A stretch of DNA of 33,587 bases from Alphaproteobacteria bacterium (GTDB taxonomy: Bacteria; Pseudomonadota; Alphaproteobacteria; UBA8366; GCA-2717185): NCBI GenBank assembly GCA_021774435.1, contig JAJFJB010000241.1:1-33587 (forward strand), written 5' to 3'. Under the pieces are notes generated by a model, which was not told the origin of the DNA, ran no database searches, and saw nothing but the letters and a program-made list of their open reading frames with translations. Positions within the stretch are counted from its first letter, which is position 1, and every line of letters starts with the position of its first letter. Below are positions 25,252 to 31,886 of this stretch, piece after piece. The translations under genes were made by a program, and so were the position numbers.

Positions 25252-26259
25252 CTACTTCGCTTTCGCTGTGATCATCGACCACAGCGCTGCCAGCCCAGCC
25301 CTCGAATCGCCGCGATCCGTTCGGAAACCTACATGGGAAGCGGGAGCGGCGTCCTGCGCGATTTCGATCGACCAGAGTGGCTTAATGTCATTTGGCAAGA
25401 AGGAATACCGAACGTCGATGATCTGGTTCGGTGCGGCGGGGTCGCGCGCGACGTAGCCTTGGCTAAACCATCTGAAACGCTCGATATCGCGGAATTGCTG
25501 ACTGTCCGGATCGAGCCAAGGAAAGTCACGGCTTGTATCCAGTTTCTTGACGGAGGTTCCGGGAAATATCTTCTGCTCAAAGGCTGGCCGCACTGCGTCG
25601 ACAAAGTACCGATCCGTCGTCGCGTATAGCGTCTTCCAAATCAGGATATTGCCGAAGCTAGGTTTGACGGTCAGCCGCTCGATCTGATGGCCGCGTGCAC
25701 GGGCCAACTCTTCCGCCATTTGAAGCGCCGCATGGTGTTGGACGGCTCCCAAGGTCAAGTAAACCGCACCCCATCCCAGTGCCAACCGGGCGAAGAGGGC
25801 GGAACGTCGGATGGCGGCGATGATGCACAGCAAAGCGATTGGCACCGAAAAGATGGGATCGATAACGGAAATAATGCTGGCGGCGTATCGTTCGTCGCTG
25901 AACGGCCAGAACAGCATGGTGCCGTAGGAGGTGGCGAAATCGAGGAGACCGTGCGTGCCGTAACCGAGCGTGCAAAAGAGAAAAGATTGTAGAAAGGTCA
26001 GGCGATAGCGTCGGCCGATCAGCGCGTGCAGCAGGGTTGCGCAGAGCAGGCCGCCGATTGGAATAAAGACAAGGGCATGGGTGAACTGACGATGATATTC
26101 GAGAAATAGCAGCGGGTCTTCATCGGAATTGATCAGGACATCCAGGTCCGGCGCCAGGCCCGCCGCGAAACCGAATATGCCAGCCAAGACCACCGCACTT
26201 TTCCGGGCCGTGGTCTGTGGCAGGGCTGCGCCGAGCGCACCTTGCGTAAGGGGATCCAT
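25252..26259 (-). CDS. Membrane-bound metal-dependent hydrolase (YdjM/DUF457 type)
   Basis: A 335-aa protein with about four to five membrane helices in its first half, followed by a soluble C-terminal region. The start MDPLTQGALGAAL, the patterns GLAPDLDVLI and LEYHRQFTHAL and a later HGLLDFATSYG are those of the DUF457/YdjM putative zinc-dependent membrane hydrolases. The His/Asp set D-x-D, H-R-x-F-T-H and H-G-x-x-D gives the metal site. The role in the cell is unknown; related proteins are induced in stress responses or act on phospholipids. The C-terminal ~180 aa (ERLTVKPSFGNILIWKTLYATTDRYFVDAV) is a periplasmic-looking extension frequent in this subgroup. Confidence 0.85.
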   Translation of the reverse strand: MDPLTQGALGAALPQTTARKSAVVLAGIFGFAAGLAPDLDVLINSDEDPLLFLEYHRQFTHALVFIPIGGLLCATLLHALIGRRYRLTFLQSFLFCTLGYGTHGLLDFATSYGTMLFWPFSDERYAASIISVIDPIFSVPIALLCIIAAIRRSALFARLALGWGAVYLTLGAVQHHAALQMAEELARARGHQIERLTVKPSFGNILIWKTLYATTDRYFVDAVRPAFEQKIFPGTSVKKLDTSRDFPWLDPDSQQFRDIERFRWFSQGYVARDPAAPNQIIDVRYSFLPNDIKPLWSIEIAQDAAPASHVGFRTDRGDSRAGLAALWSMITAKAK

Positions 26260-26321
26260 CGCTTTTGCGTCTACCTCTAATCTACGCTCAACGCGATCCC
26301 AATTCAGTCACGCAATTTCGG

Positions 26322-28040
26322 TCAGGTCCGGCCGGCGCGCACCAAGCGGCCCGGAAGCGCGCCGGTATGTTCGCCGTTTTCGAAGGTCGTTTCCCCCGCG
26401 ACAAGCGTCGCCACATAGCCGTCGACCCCTTGTACCAGGCGTTTGCCGCCGGCGGGCAGATCGTGCACCAGATGGGGGGCGTGAATGCGCAACCCGTCAT
26501 GGTCGATCAGGTTGATATCGGCTCGTTGCCCGGGCGCCAGTCGGCCCCGGTCGCTGAGGCCGAAGAAGTCGGCCGTTTCGGAGGTTTGTGCCTTAACCAC
26601 CAATTCCAGCGGCAATTTTGGGCCGCGTGTGCGGTCACGAGCCCAATGGGTCAGCAGGTAGGTCGGCATGCTGGCATCGACGACCGACCCGACATGGGCG
26701 CCGCCGTCGCTCAAGCCGGATAGAGTTCCCGGATCGAGAAACATTTCCCGTGTCGTTTCCAAATTGCCGTCGACATAGTTCGAGACCGGACAGTAGAGGA
26801 AGCGGTCCAGCCCTTCGACGAGATAATCGTAGGCGACCTCTTCGGCGGTACGGTTGCTGTTCGCCGCGATGGTCACGACACAGCGTTCGTCCGCCGGTTC
26901 GTAGTCGGCATCGGGTCCGAATGTATACATCCGGTCCCAACGCGTGATTGCGCGCACCCTGGAGGGCGACAGGCGATCCATGGCGTCGTCTGAGTCCGGC
27001 GAATTCAGGATGCGTTCGCGCACGGCCGGATCGCGCATTCTGGCAAGACGGTCCTCGCTCGACAGGCCGCGGAGTTCCTGAAATGCTTCGCGGGCCGAAA
27101 ACGGTGTCAGCGTTGCCCCGATACCCAGCAGGACGCCGACCGGGCGGCACGCGACTTGTCCCGAAACCGGAGCGCCCGACGCCCGCGCCGCGTGAATGCT
27201 CGCGATCAGGCGTTTCCAGCGATCCGGATCGCTGATGTTCTGGGTGATCAGGAACCAGGTCGGACGGCCGGTTTGCAGCGCCAGATCCGTAAGCCAGGCC
27301 AACTCGCCCGCTTCGTCCTCGAATTCGGTGTTGATGCCGAAAGCGCCGTGATCGAATTGGGTCAAGGCCGAGCCAATGCCCATCATCTCGTCGACTTCGG
27401 AATAGCGGCTCGGCACGAACCCGCCTGACAACGTCTTGTGCGAATTGGTCCGCGACGTCGTGAAGCCAAATGCCCCCGCAGCAAGAGCCTCTGCGGTCAG
27501 CGTTTTCATTTGGGCGATATCCTCAGCCGTTGCGGGCTCCAGGTTGATCGCCCGTTCGCCCATCACATAGACGCGGAGCGGCAGGTGGCCGAGTTGCGCT
27601 CCCACATCGATGGTGCGCGGCTGGCGCTCCAGGGCGTCGAGGAATTCCGGAAAACTTTCCCAATCATAGGTCACCCCCTCTTCGAGCGCGGTGCCGGGAA
27701 TTTCTTCGATGGCTTCCATCAAATCGATCAGTTCGCGGCGGTGTTCCTGGCGTACCGGCGCGAAGCCGACACCGCAATTGCCGAACAAGGTCGTGGTGAC
27801 GCCGTGCCAGGACGACGGCGCCAGGATCGGGTCCCAGGTCGCCTGTCCGTCATAATGGGTATGCACATCGACCCAACCGGGGGTGACCAGCAGCCCGTCG
27901 GCATCGATCTCCCGGCGACCCGGCCCGGCCTTGCCGCCGACGGCGCTGATGCGCCCCTCATCGATCGTCAGATCGCCCGTATAAGACGCGTCACCGCTGC
28001 CGTCGACGATAGTGCCGCCACGTATCACCGTATCATGCAT
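26322..28040 (-). CDS. N-acyl-D-amino-acid deacylase / D-aminoacylase-type amidohydrolase
   Basis: A 572-aa metal-dependent amidohydrolase. The N-terminus [21 protein letters not shown] is followed by the metal motif [12 protein letters not shown] and [17 protein letters not shown], both signature segments of the D-aminoacylase family. Further metal or substrate elements ([10 protein letters not shown], then [13 protein letters not shown] in the return beta-sandwich) are present. It removes acyl groups from N-acyl-D-amino acids or similar compounds. The ATG at 28040 is chosen: GGGGAG lies before it, while the TTG eight codons upstream has no such site. The gene ends 62 bases before the start of the membrane hydrolase. 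It is the last ordinary metabolic gene before the AT-rich island. Confidence 0.91.
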   Translation of the reverse strand: MHDTVIRGGTIVDGSGDASYTGDLTIDEGRISAVGGKAGPGRREIDADGLLVTPGWVDVHTHYDGQATWDPILAPSSWHGVTTTLFGNCGVGFAPVRQEHRRELIDLMEAIEEIPGTALEEGVTYDWESFPEFLDALERQPRTIDVGAQLGHLPLRVYVMGERAINLEPATAEDIAQMKTLTAEALAAGAFGFTTSRTNSHKTLSGGFVPSRYSEVDEMMGIGSALTQFDHGAFGINTEFEDEAGELAWLTDLALQTGRPTWFLITQNISDPDRWKRLIASIHAARASGAPVSGQVACRPVGVLLGIGATLTPFSAREAFQELRGLSSEDRLARMRDPAVRERILNSPDSDDAMDRLSPSRVRAITRWDRMYTFGPDADYEPADERCVVTIAANSNRTAEEVAYDYLVEGLDRFLYCPVSNYVDGNLETTREMFLDPGTLSGLSDGGAHVGSVVDASMPTYLLTHWARDRTRGPKLPLELVVKAQTSETADFFGLSDRGRLAPGQRADINLIDHDGLRIHAPHLVHDLPAGGKRLVQGVDGYVATLVAGETTFENGEHTGALPGRLVRAGRT

Positions 28041-28323
28041 TTCGCGCTCCCCTGCTTCCGCCAATCCGCTAACGCCGGAATCCTAGGATGCGCACGCGCC
28101 GGAGTCGAGTGGGAGACCGCGAGGGGCCGTTTTGAGGCCCAAAGGAATTTTGTCGGACACATAATGGTGCGCCACATTCGGGCGGCGGGGTTGTTGTCCA
28201 GGCCGAGGCCTTCTTCGGATTGCACGAAATGGCGGCCGGAATAGGGGTTGGGTCATGCTTTTGAATTAGCAATTAACCATCAAGCGGCCGGCGATTTGCT
28301 CGGGCGATTAGAAGGTTGGTGTC

Positions 28324-28453
28324 GGGTCTTGATTTTAAATGACGAATGCCGGGGATCGGATCAATTGCGCACTCTTTCTCAGTTGAATTGTCCACGCGAT
28401 GCGGTACGAATAATGTTCGGCATGCTCTTGATTCACAATTCAAGATCTGACCC
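28324..28453. repeat. Imperfect inverted-repeat element (REPIN/MITE-like relic)
   Basis: The left arm (28324-28351) begins GGGTCTTGATTTTAAATG and ends ATGCCG. Read on the minus strand, the right arm (28453 down to 28418) begins GGGTCAGATCTTGAATTG and ends ATGCCG. The two arms share GGGTC, TTGA-TT and the terminal ATGCCG, with a few-base indel. They enclose about 66 bases. Two inverted REP-like arms around a short spacer are the architecture of REPINs or small non-autonomous elements moved by RAYT transposases. The similarity is partial, so this is a suggestion. Confidence 0.35.
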
Positions 28454-28613
28454 ATACATATACAAACCATGACCCGATATTTACCGTCTTCGTCGTTTCC
28501 CCTTTTTCTTTGCTCGGCATAGTGGTAGCGTTGCTGTAGTGAGTAACAGTTTGATTGCCTATTTATAGACCTAGCGTGAGAAAAGAAGGCCTATTTTGAG
28601 CGGTGGAGTGGAT

Positions 28614-28620
28614 TGTGAGG
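28614..28620 (+). promoter_or_regulatory. Ribosome binding site for the Nudix-TIR gene
   Basis: TGTGAGG ends nine bases before the ATG at 28630. It favours this ATG over the upstream in-frame GTG codons at 28603 and 28615. Confidence 0.5.
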
Positions 28621-28629
28621 ATAAACTCC

Positions 28630-30183
28630 ATGTGGAATACATCTACGCCAAACATTCAACCCCTTGGAAATATAGAGAATACCTTTCTCCAGGTTTTACT
28701 GGATCGGTTTACCTTAAAACGTATTCCTAATGGTGGAACACGTCTTGAGGTGCAAATACGAAGTACCGACAAAGCTATTTGGTCTAATGCCGGAAAAGAT
28801 GAATTGCGCAACGCACTTAAATCGAAACCGAAATTTGATCAAACCTCTAAATTTTTAAGAAAAAAATTAAAATCATTTTTGCTGAACGGTGAAGAGAATT
28901 TTTGGAAATTTTATCAGCCGGACTTTCCCTTTCGCTACGTTAGCGGAGGAACGTTGCCTGTAGTTCGTATCAATAAAACAGACTATTATTGTTTATTCTA
29001 TCGTGAAATCGACCCTGTGGGATGGAATTTAGCAAATGGTGGTAGCGATAATAGGGCGGAGTTCTTGAACCCCATTGAAATAATAGAGCGTGAACTTCGC
29101 GAAGAACTAATCGCTATCGATATCAAAAGGCGTCGACGATACGTGTTTGAATCCAAGACTGGAAAATCCTTTGATCGGCCTGAGTTCAAAGTTTTTCGGT
29201 GGATAATCAAACAATACTTTCCTGAGCTAGCTCTCGGTAACTTCGATGAGTGGCCCATACCCATCAAGTGGATCGAGGGACCCGACGAACTGGGTGTACG
29301 GCTCGACGACGATATCGCCCCAGACACTACAGGATGTTTCCTGAACATTAACGCTGAGGATCACGGAATCGAAATCGATCGGGTCGCAAAGATTTTTCTT
29401 GATGATGACACGGTACTGTTCGACGGAGAGCTCGAAGAGAATTATCTTGTTAATTGTCCAGTAGGTTTATTTGAGACTCGATCCTTTAACGCATCTTTGG
29501 GGAACAACGATGAAGAATTTCTACCAGACATCGTCTACTATGGAGCAAAACGTTACACAAACGATGCACCAGGCGGATTGAATATAAGGGAAATTATTGG
29601 TGAATTCTTGATCTGGAACAAGAAGCGTGATCCAACGTTGACATTTGAGGAATTAGGTAAAGCAATCGAAAAAGGTGTTGATTTAAATTTATGCCCAGTC
29701 ACCAAAAATCTTGCACTTCGATTTCTTAATCATAGTTCTAAAATGAATTTGGACAATCAGGGTCAGATTAGTCCGGACGATGCGGCGAAAGAGAATTTTG
29801 AAGTATTCGTATGTTTCGGGGAACCGGATGTCGAGCTTGCCCGCAGTGTGGTGAATTATCTGCGAACCAGGTTGAATAAGAGAGTATTCTTTAGTGAAGA
29901 GATTGATGTCGGTGCTAATTGGGGAGCAGCGATTGATGACGCACTTGAAAAGGTTGATGTGGTCATAGTCGTCGCGTCCAGCCTTGACAACATTCAGAGG
30001 GACAAGGTCCGCTACGAGTGGCGCTCTTTTCATAATATTCGCGACGAGGATACGACGAAACTGATTCCTTTTGTAAAAGGTATTGGAATTCAAGAATTAC
30101 CGCTACCACTTAGAGTAGATCAGGGAATAGAATTCGCTACTCAAAATCAACTCAACACTGCGCTTGAGAGGTTGAGGCTCTGA
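28630..30183 (+). CDS. Nudix-like / TIR-domain fusion protein, candidate NAD-targeting effector
   Basis: A 517-aa soluble protein. Residues ~100-260 hold a Nudix-like fold with a recognisable box: G138-x5-E144-x9-R154-E155-L156-R157-E158-E159. REUxEE is intact, but the E-to-R spacer has nine residues instead of seven, and the final Gly is replaced (EELIA). Residues ~389-517 are a TIR domain: strand A (FEVFVCFGEPD), helix A, VFFSEEIDVGANW (BB-loop region), AIDDALEKVDVVIVVASS, then the candidate catalytic Glu in KVRYEW (E463). TIR domains with this Glu often cleave NAD+; Nudix domains bind or cleave nucleotide-diphosphate compounds such as ADP-ribose. The pairing suggests a sensor/effector or effector/product-processing design (inference). 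An in-frame GTG lies 27 bases upstream. Base composition: 37% and 28% GC in two 60-base lines I counted near the 5' end, 52-58% in two later ones, against ~70% in neighbours. Confidence 0.8.
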   Translation: MWNTSTPNIQPLGNIENTFLQVLLDRFTLKRIPNGGTRLEVQIRSTDKAIWSNAGKDELRNALKSKPKFDQTSKFLRKKLKSFLLNGEENFWKFYQPDFPFRYVSGGTLPVVRINKTDYYCLFYREIDPVGWNLANGGSDNRAEFLNPIEIIERELREELIAIDIKRRRRYVFESKTGKSFDRPEFKVFRWIIKQYFPELALGNFDEWPIPIKWIEGPDELGVRLDDDIAPDTTGCFLNINAEDHGIEIDRVAKIFLDDDTVLFDGELEENYLVNCPVGLFETRSFNASLGNNDEEFLPDIVYYGAKRYTNDAPGGLNIREIIGEFLIWNKKRDPTLTFEELGKAIEKGVDLNLCPVTKNLALRFLNHSSKMNLDNQGQISPDDAAKENFEVFVCFGEPDVELARSVVNYLRTRLNKRVFFSEEIDVGANWGAAIDDALEKVDVVIVVASSLDNIQRDKVRYEWRSFHNIRDEDTTKLIPFVKGIGIQELPLPLRVDQGIEFATQNQLNTALERLRL

Positions 30184-30408
30184 TTGTTGGGTGAACGGCG
30201 AGTAGTTAAATTCCATCTCCCGATTCAACCAACCTCCTTTCAAGAACTTCACAAGTTCCAAAACATGCGCAATTCGCGCTTGGTGACCATATTGTTATGT
30301 AACGGTCTCTTCCATCGCCGGATCCGCAACCTGTGTATCGCATCGATCTGTCGCCCCGTTCAGACCGTCCCGGGACGCGCCGACTTCAATTCCTCGATCA
30401 ATTCCTCA
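30184..30408. other. Intergenic region between the Nudix-TIR gene and the RAYT element
   Basis: No supported gene. GC content is intermediate. Reading the minus strand next to the repeats gives a short open piece (EELIEELKSARPGTV, then stop), too short to assign. A small palindrome, AATTCC-tca-GGAATT (30400-30414), runs into the first 26-bp repeat. Confidence 0.4.
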
Positions 30409-30434
30409 GGAATTAAAGGGACACTATATATAAC
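30409..30434. repeat. 26-bp direct repeat, copy 1
   Basis: It starts GGAATTAAAGGGACAC and ends TATATATAAC. It is identical over 26 bases to the copy at 30443-30468, with a 34-base period. Confidence 0.9.
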
Positions 30435-30442
30435 GGGAATTG

Positions 30443-30468
30443 GGAATTAAAGGGACACTATATATAAC
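30443..30468. repeat. 26-bp direct repeat, copy 2 (left inverted end of the RAYT element)
   Basis: It is identical to the copy at 30409-30434. Its last base is the first base of the RAYT stop codon (read on minus), so the repeat directly abuts the gene. Its core GGGACACTATA recurs in inverted form at the other end of the element. Confidence 0.9.
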
Positions 30469-31142
30469 TATGCGCTTGCCGTCGGTGTCCGTGGCTTCGG
30501 GCCCGGTTTGCGGCGGGCCAGCGGGCGATTCAGGCGCTTCTCGAGCCGCTTCGTGAACCTGTCAGAGCCCAGCGGCCGGCCCGTGCGTTCCGCCGCACGG
30601 ATCGCGTCGCGGTCGTCCTCGTCCAAACCCTGACGCAGAAACGCTGCCCAATCCGGTACGAGCGACAGCAGCGGTTCGGCCGCCATCAGCCCGTCGTCGC
30701 CCCCCGCCAGATGCGCCCGCGCGCTCGACCATTTCCAGTCCCCCGCCCGCCGCGCCAGGCCCGCTCGAACCGGGTTCAACTCGACATAGCGCGCGCAGGC
30801 CAGCAGATACGCCTCGTCCATCGGAAAGGACGCAAACCGCCCCTGCCACAGATAGCCGCGCCAGCCCTCGCGGAAATTCACGTGCCGCGTATAGCGCCGG
30901 TGCGCCTCCCCCAGCGCCGCGCGCAGCCCGTCGGTGTCCGAGGGCACGAGGATCAGATGAACGTGGTTCGGCATCAGACAATAGGCCCACACGGCGACCT
31001 TGGCCGCCCCGCACCCCGCCGCCAGCAGCTGGAGATAGGTCTCGTAATCACCGTCGCCGAAGAACACCGGTTGCCGCCGGTTGCCCCGCTGCGTCACATG
31101 ATGCGGCAAGCCCGCCGCGACAACTCTTGCTAATCGTGCCAT
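30468..31142 (-). CDS. REP-associated tyrosine transposase (RAYT, IS200-like Y1/HUH)
   Basis: The 224-aa single-strand transposase is related to IS200/IS605 TnpA. It opens MARLARVVAAGLPHHVTQRGNRRQPVFF, the classic RAYT start. The metal-binding HUH motif is PNHVHLI (H60, H62), and the catalytic tyrosine is probably Y119 in ARYVELNPVRAGL. WQGRFASFPMDEAYLLAC lies between them. The Arg/Lys/Pro-rich tail (KRLEKRLNRPLARRKPGPKP) is usual in RAYTs. RAYTs cut and move short palindromic REP sequences. The ATG is at 31142; the gene is complete and looks intact. Confidence 0.93.
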   Translation of the reverse strand: MARLARVVAAGLPHHVTQRGNRRQPVFFGDGDYETYLQLLAAGCGAAKVAVWAYCLMPNHVHLILVPSDTDGLRAALGEAHRRYTRHVNFREGWRGYLWQGRFASFPMDEAYLLACARYVELNPVRAGLARRAGDWKWSSARAHLAGGDDGLMAAEPLLSLVPDWAAFLRQGLDEDDRDAIRAAERTGRPLGSDRFTKRLEKRLNRPLARRKPGPKPRTPTASA

Positions 31143-31185
31143 ATAGGCAGGTTAGGCGGCCTTGGCGGCACCGTCAATTAAGTAT

Positions 31186-31276
31186 AGTGTCCCCGTTATT
31201 CTCGTGTCCCCGTTATTCCCGTTATTCAGTGTCCCCGTTATTCAGTGTCCCCGTTATTCTAGTGTCCCCGTTATTC
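31186..31276. repeat. Five-copy 16-bp array upstream of the RAYT gene
   Basis: The unit (A/C)GTGTCCCCGTTATTC occurs at 31186-31201, 31203-31218, 31228-31243, 31244-31259 and 31261-31276, with a partial 9-base unit (CCGTTATTC) at 31219-31227. Spacing is 0, 1 or 9 bases. The core is the inverse of the GGGACAC core in the left-hand repeats. The array lies just upstream of the RAYT start codon and runs into the end of the lipoprotein reading frame. Confidence 0.9.
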
Positions 31277-31593
31277 GGGACCACTCGAACGGCAACCCAA
31301 TATCCGGACTGTTGCATGGCATTCCGAACCTTGACTGCCATGTAATAACTTTCCGCGCGCCGAATTTCTTCAGATACCTCGCGCTTTTCGTCCTCGTTTT
31401 CGGAAACCGTGCCCGGGCTGAAACTCTTGATGCGTACATCTAAGAGATGATCCTCGGCAATCTCACCCGTGGCGCGCTCTATTGCGACGGTTTTAAAATC
31501 TATCTCCCGTTTCGCATAAGTCTGAGTGCACGCAACCGTCAGGCACGCAATGCAAAAGAAACTAAGACTGCTACTAGCTGAACGAAAATACAT
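31222..31593 (-). pseudogene. Lipoprotein gene truncated by the repeat array
   Basis: A 123-aa frame starting at ATG 31593 with a lipoprotein signal: basic and hydrophobic N-terminus and lipobox LTVAC (C22). The body (EIRRAESYYMAVKVRNAMQQSGYWVAVRVVP) recalls longer envelope lipoproteins whose sequence continues after the YWxAVRVVP segment. Here the native-looking sequence stops at VVP. The last 15 codons (NNGDTRITGTLNNGDTE) are read from the array units, and the stop codon is also in a repeat. I therefore read it as the 5' part of a gene cut by repeat expansion or element insertion. I found no convincing continuation left of the element. An alternative is a functional gene with a changed end. 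Confidence 0.6.
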
Positions 31594-31608
31594 TTTGCCA
31601 ACAGCCAA

Positions 31609-31886
31609 AGTTCAAGAAAATTAGTGAAACAAAGCCTTTAGATAGTTTGAGAGACATAGTAACTAACTCGGTATCCTCCCTGAACTGACGGCTGGTCAAT
31701 CCGTCGACAATTCTACCCGGCCCTCAAGTAGGCAGGTTATGTTCACATAGGCAAAAATAGACGAATTGTCCCATTTCCAAACAAAATTTCTTCTTTATAG
31801 TGCGGATTTGGTCGCACCAACGTTAAGTCCAACAAAATGAATATCTTAGATCGCGCCGCGCAGCGCCCGACTTCCCGGAGCACTAT
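31609..31886. other. Intergenic region before the Mo oxidoreductase gene
   Basis: About 280 bases, AT-rich at first and GC-rich near the end. There are no supported genes. It lies between the divergent lipoprotein frame and the Mo enzyme, so it should hold both promoters. CGGAG at 31876-31880 is the ribosome binding site for the ATG at 31887 (six-base spacing). Confidence 0.5.

Larger units (their letters stand above)
28041..28629. other. 589-base non-coding stretch at the left edge of the AT-rich island
   Basis: I see no supported gene here. The first ~210 bases keep the GC-rich character of the upstream genes; from about 28255 the sequence becomes AT-rich. Short open frames exist on both strands but have no RBS or family match. 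The main structure is the inverted-repeat element at 28324-28453. The last ~170 bases should hold the promoter of the Nudix-TIR gene; I could not fix a -35/-10 pair with normal spacing. Confidence 0.5.
30409..31276 (-). mobile_element. RAYT (REP-associated tyrosine transposase) element with flanking repeats
   Basis: The element consists of a RAYT gene on the minus strand bounded by related repeats facing inward. On the left are two identical 26-bp copies; on the right is a five-copy array. The inner left copy (30443-30468) and the rightmost-facing unit read on the minus strand (31201 to about 31178) match at 19 of 24 positions, sharing GGGACACTATA, so they act as imperfect terminal inverted repeats. 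The outer edges are uncertain because both sides are multiplied. The transposase gene is far more GC-rich (73% in the line counted at 30541-30600) than the Nudix-TIR gene beside it. Confidence 0.7.

Noticed and set aside
28273-28470. 65-codon minus-strand frame in the island edge
   Set aside because: It overlaps the inverted-repeat element, has no RBS and resembles no family I know.
30361-30408. Short minus-strand frame (EELIEELKSARPGTV) as a transposase or lipoprotein remnant
   Set aside because: Too short to assign, stopped after 15 codons, and not a recognisable continuation of the lipoprotein.
31186-31276. Possible CRISPR array
   Set aside because: The repeat units are 16 bases with spacers of 0, 1 or 9 bases and no variable 30-base spacers, and no cas gene is present.
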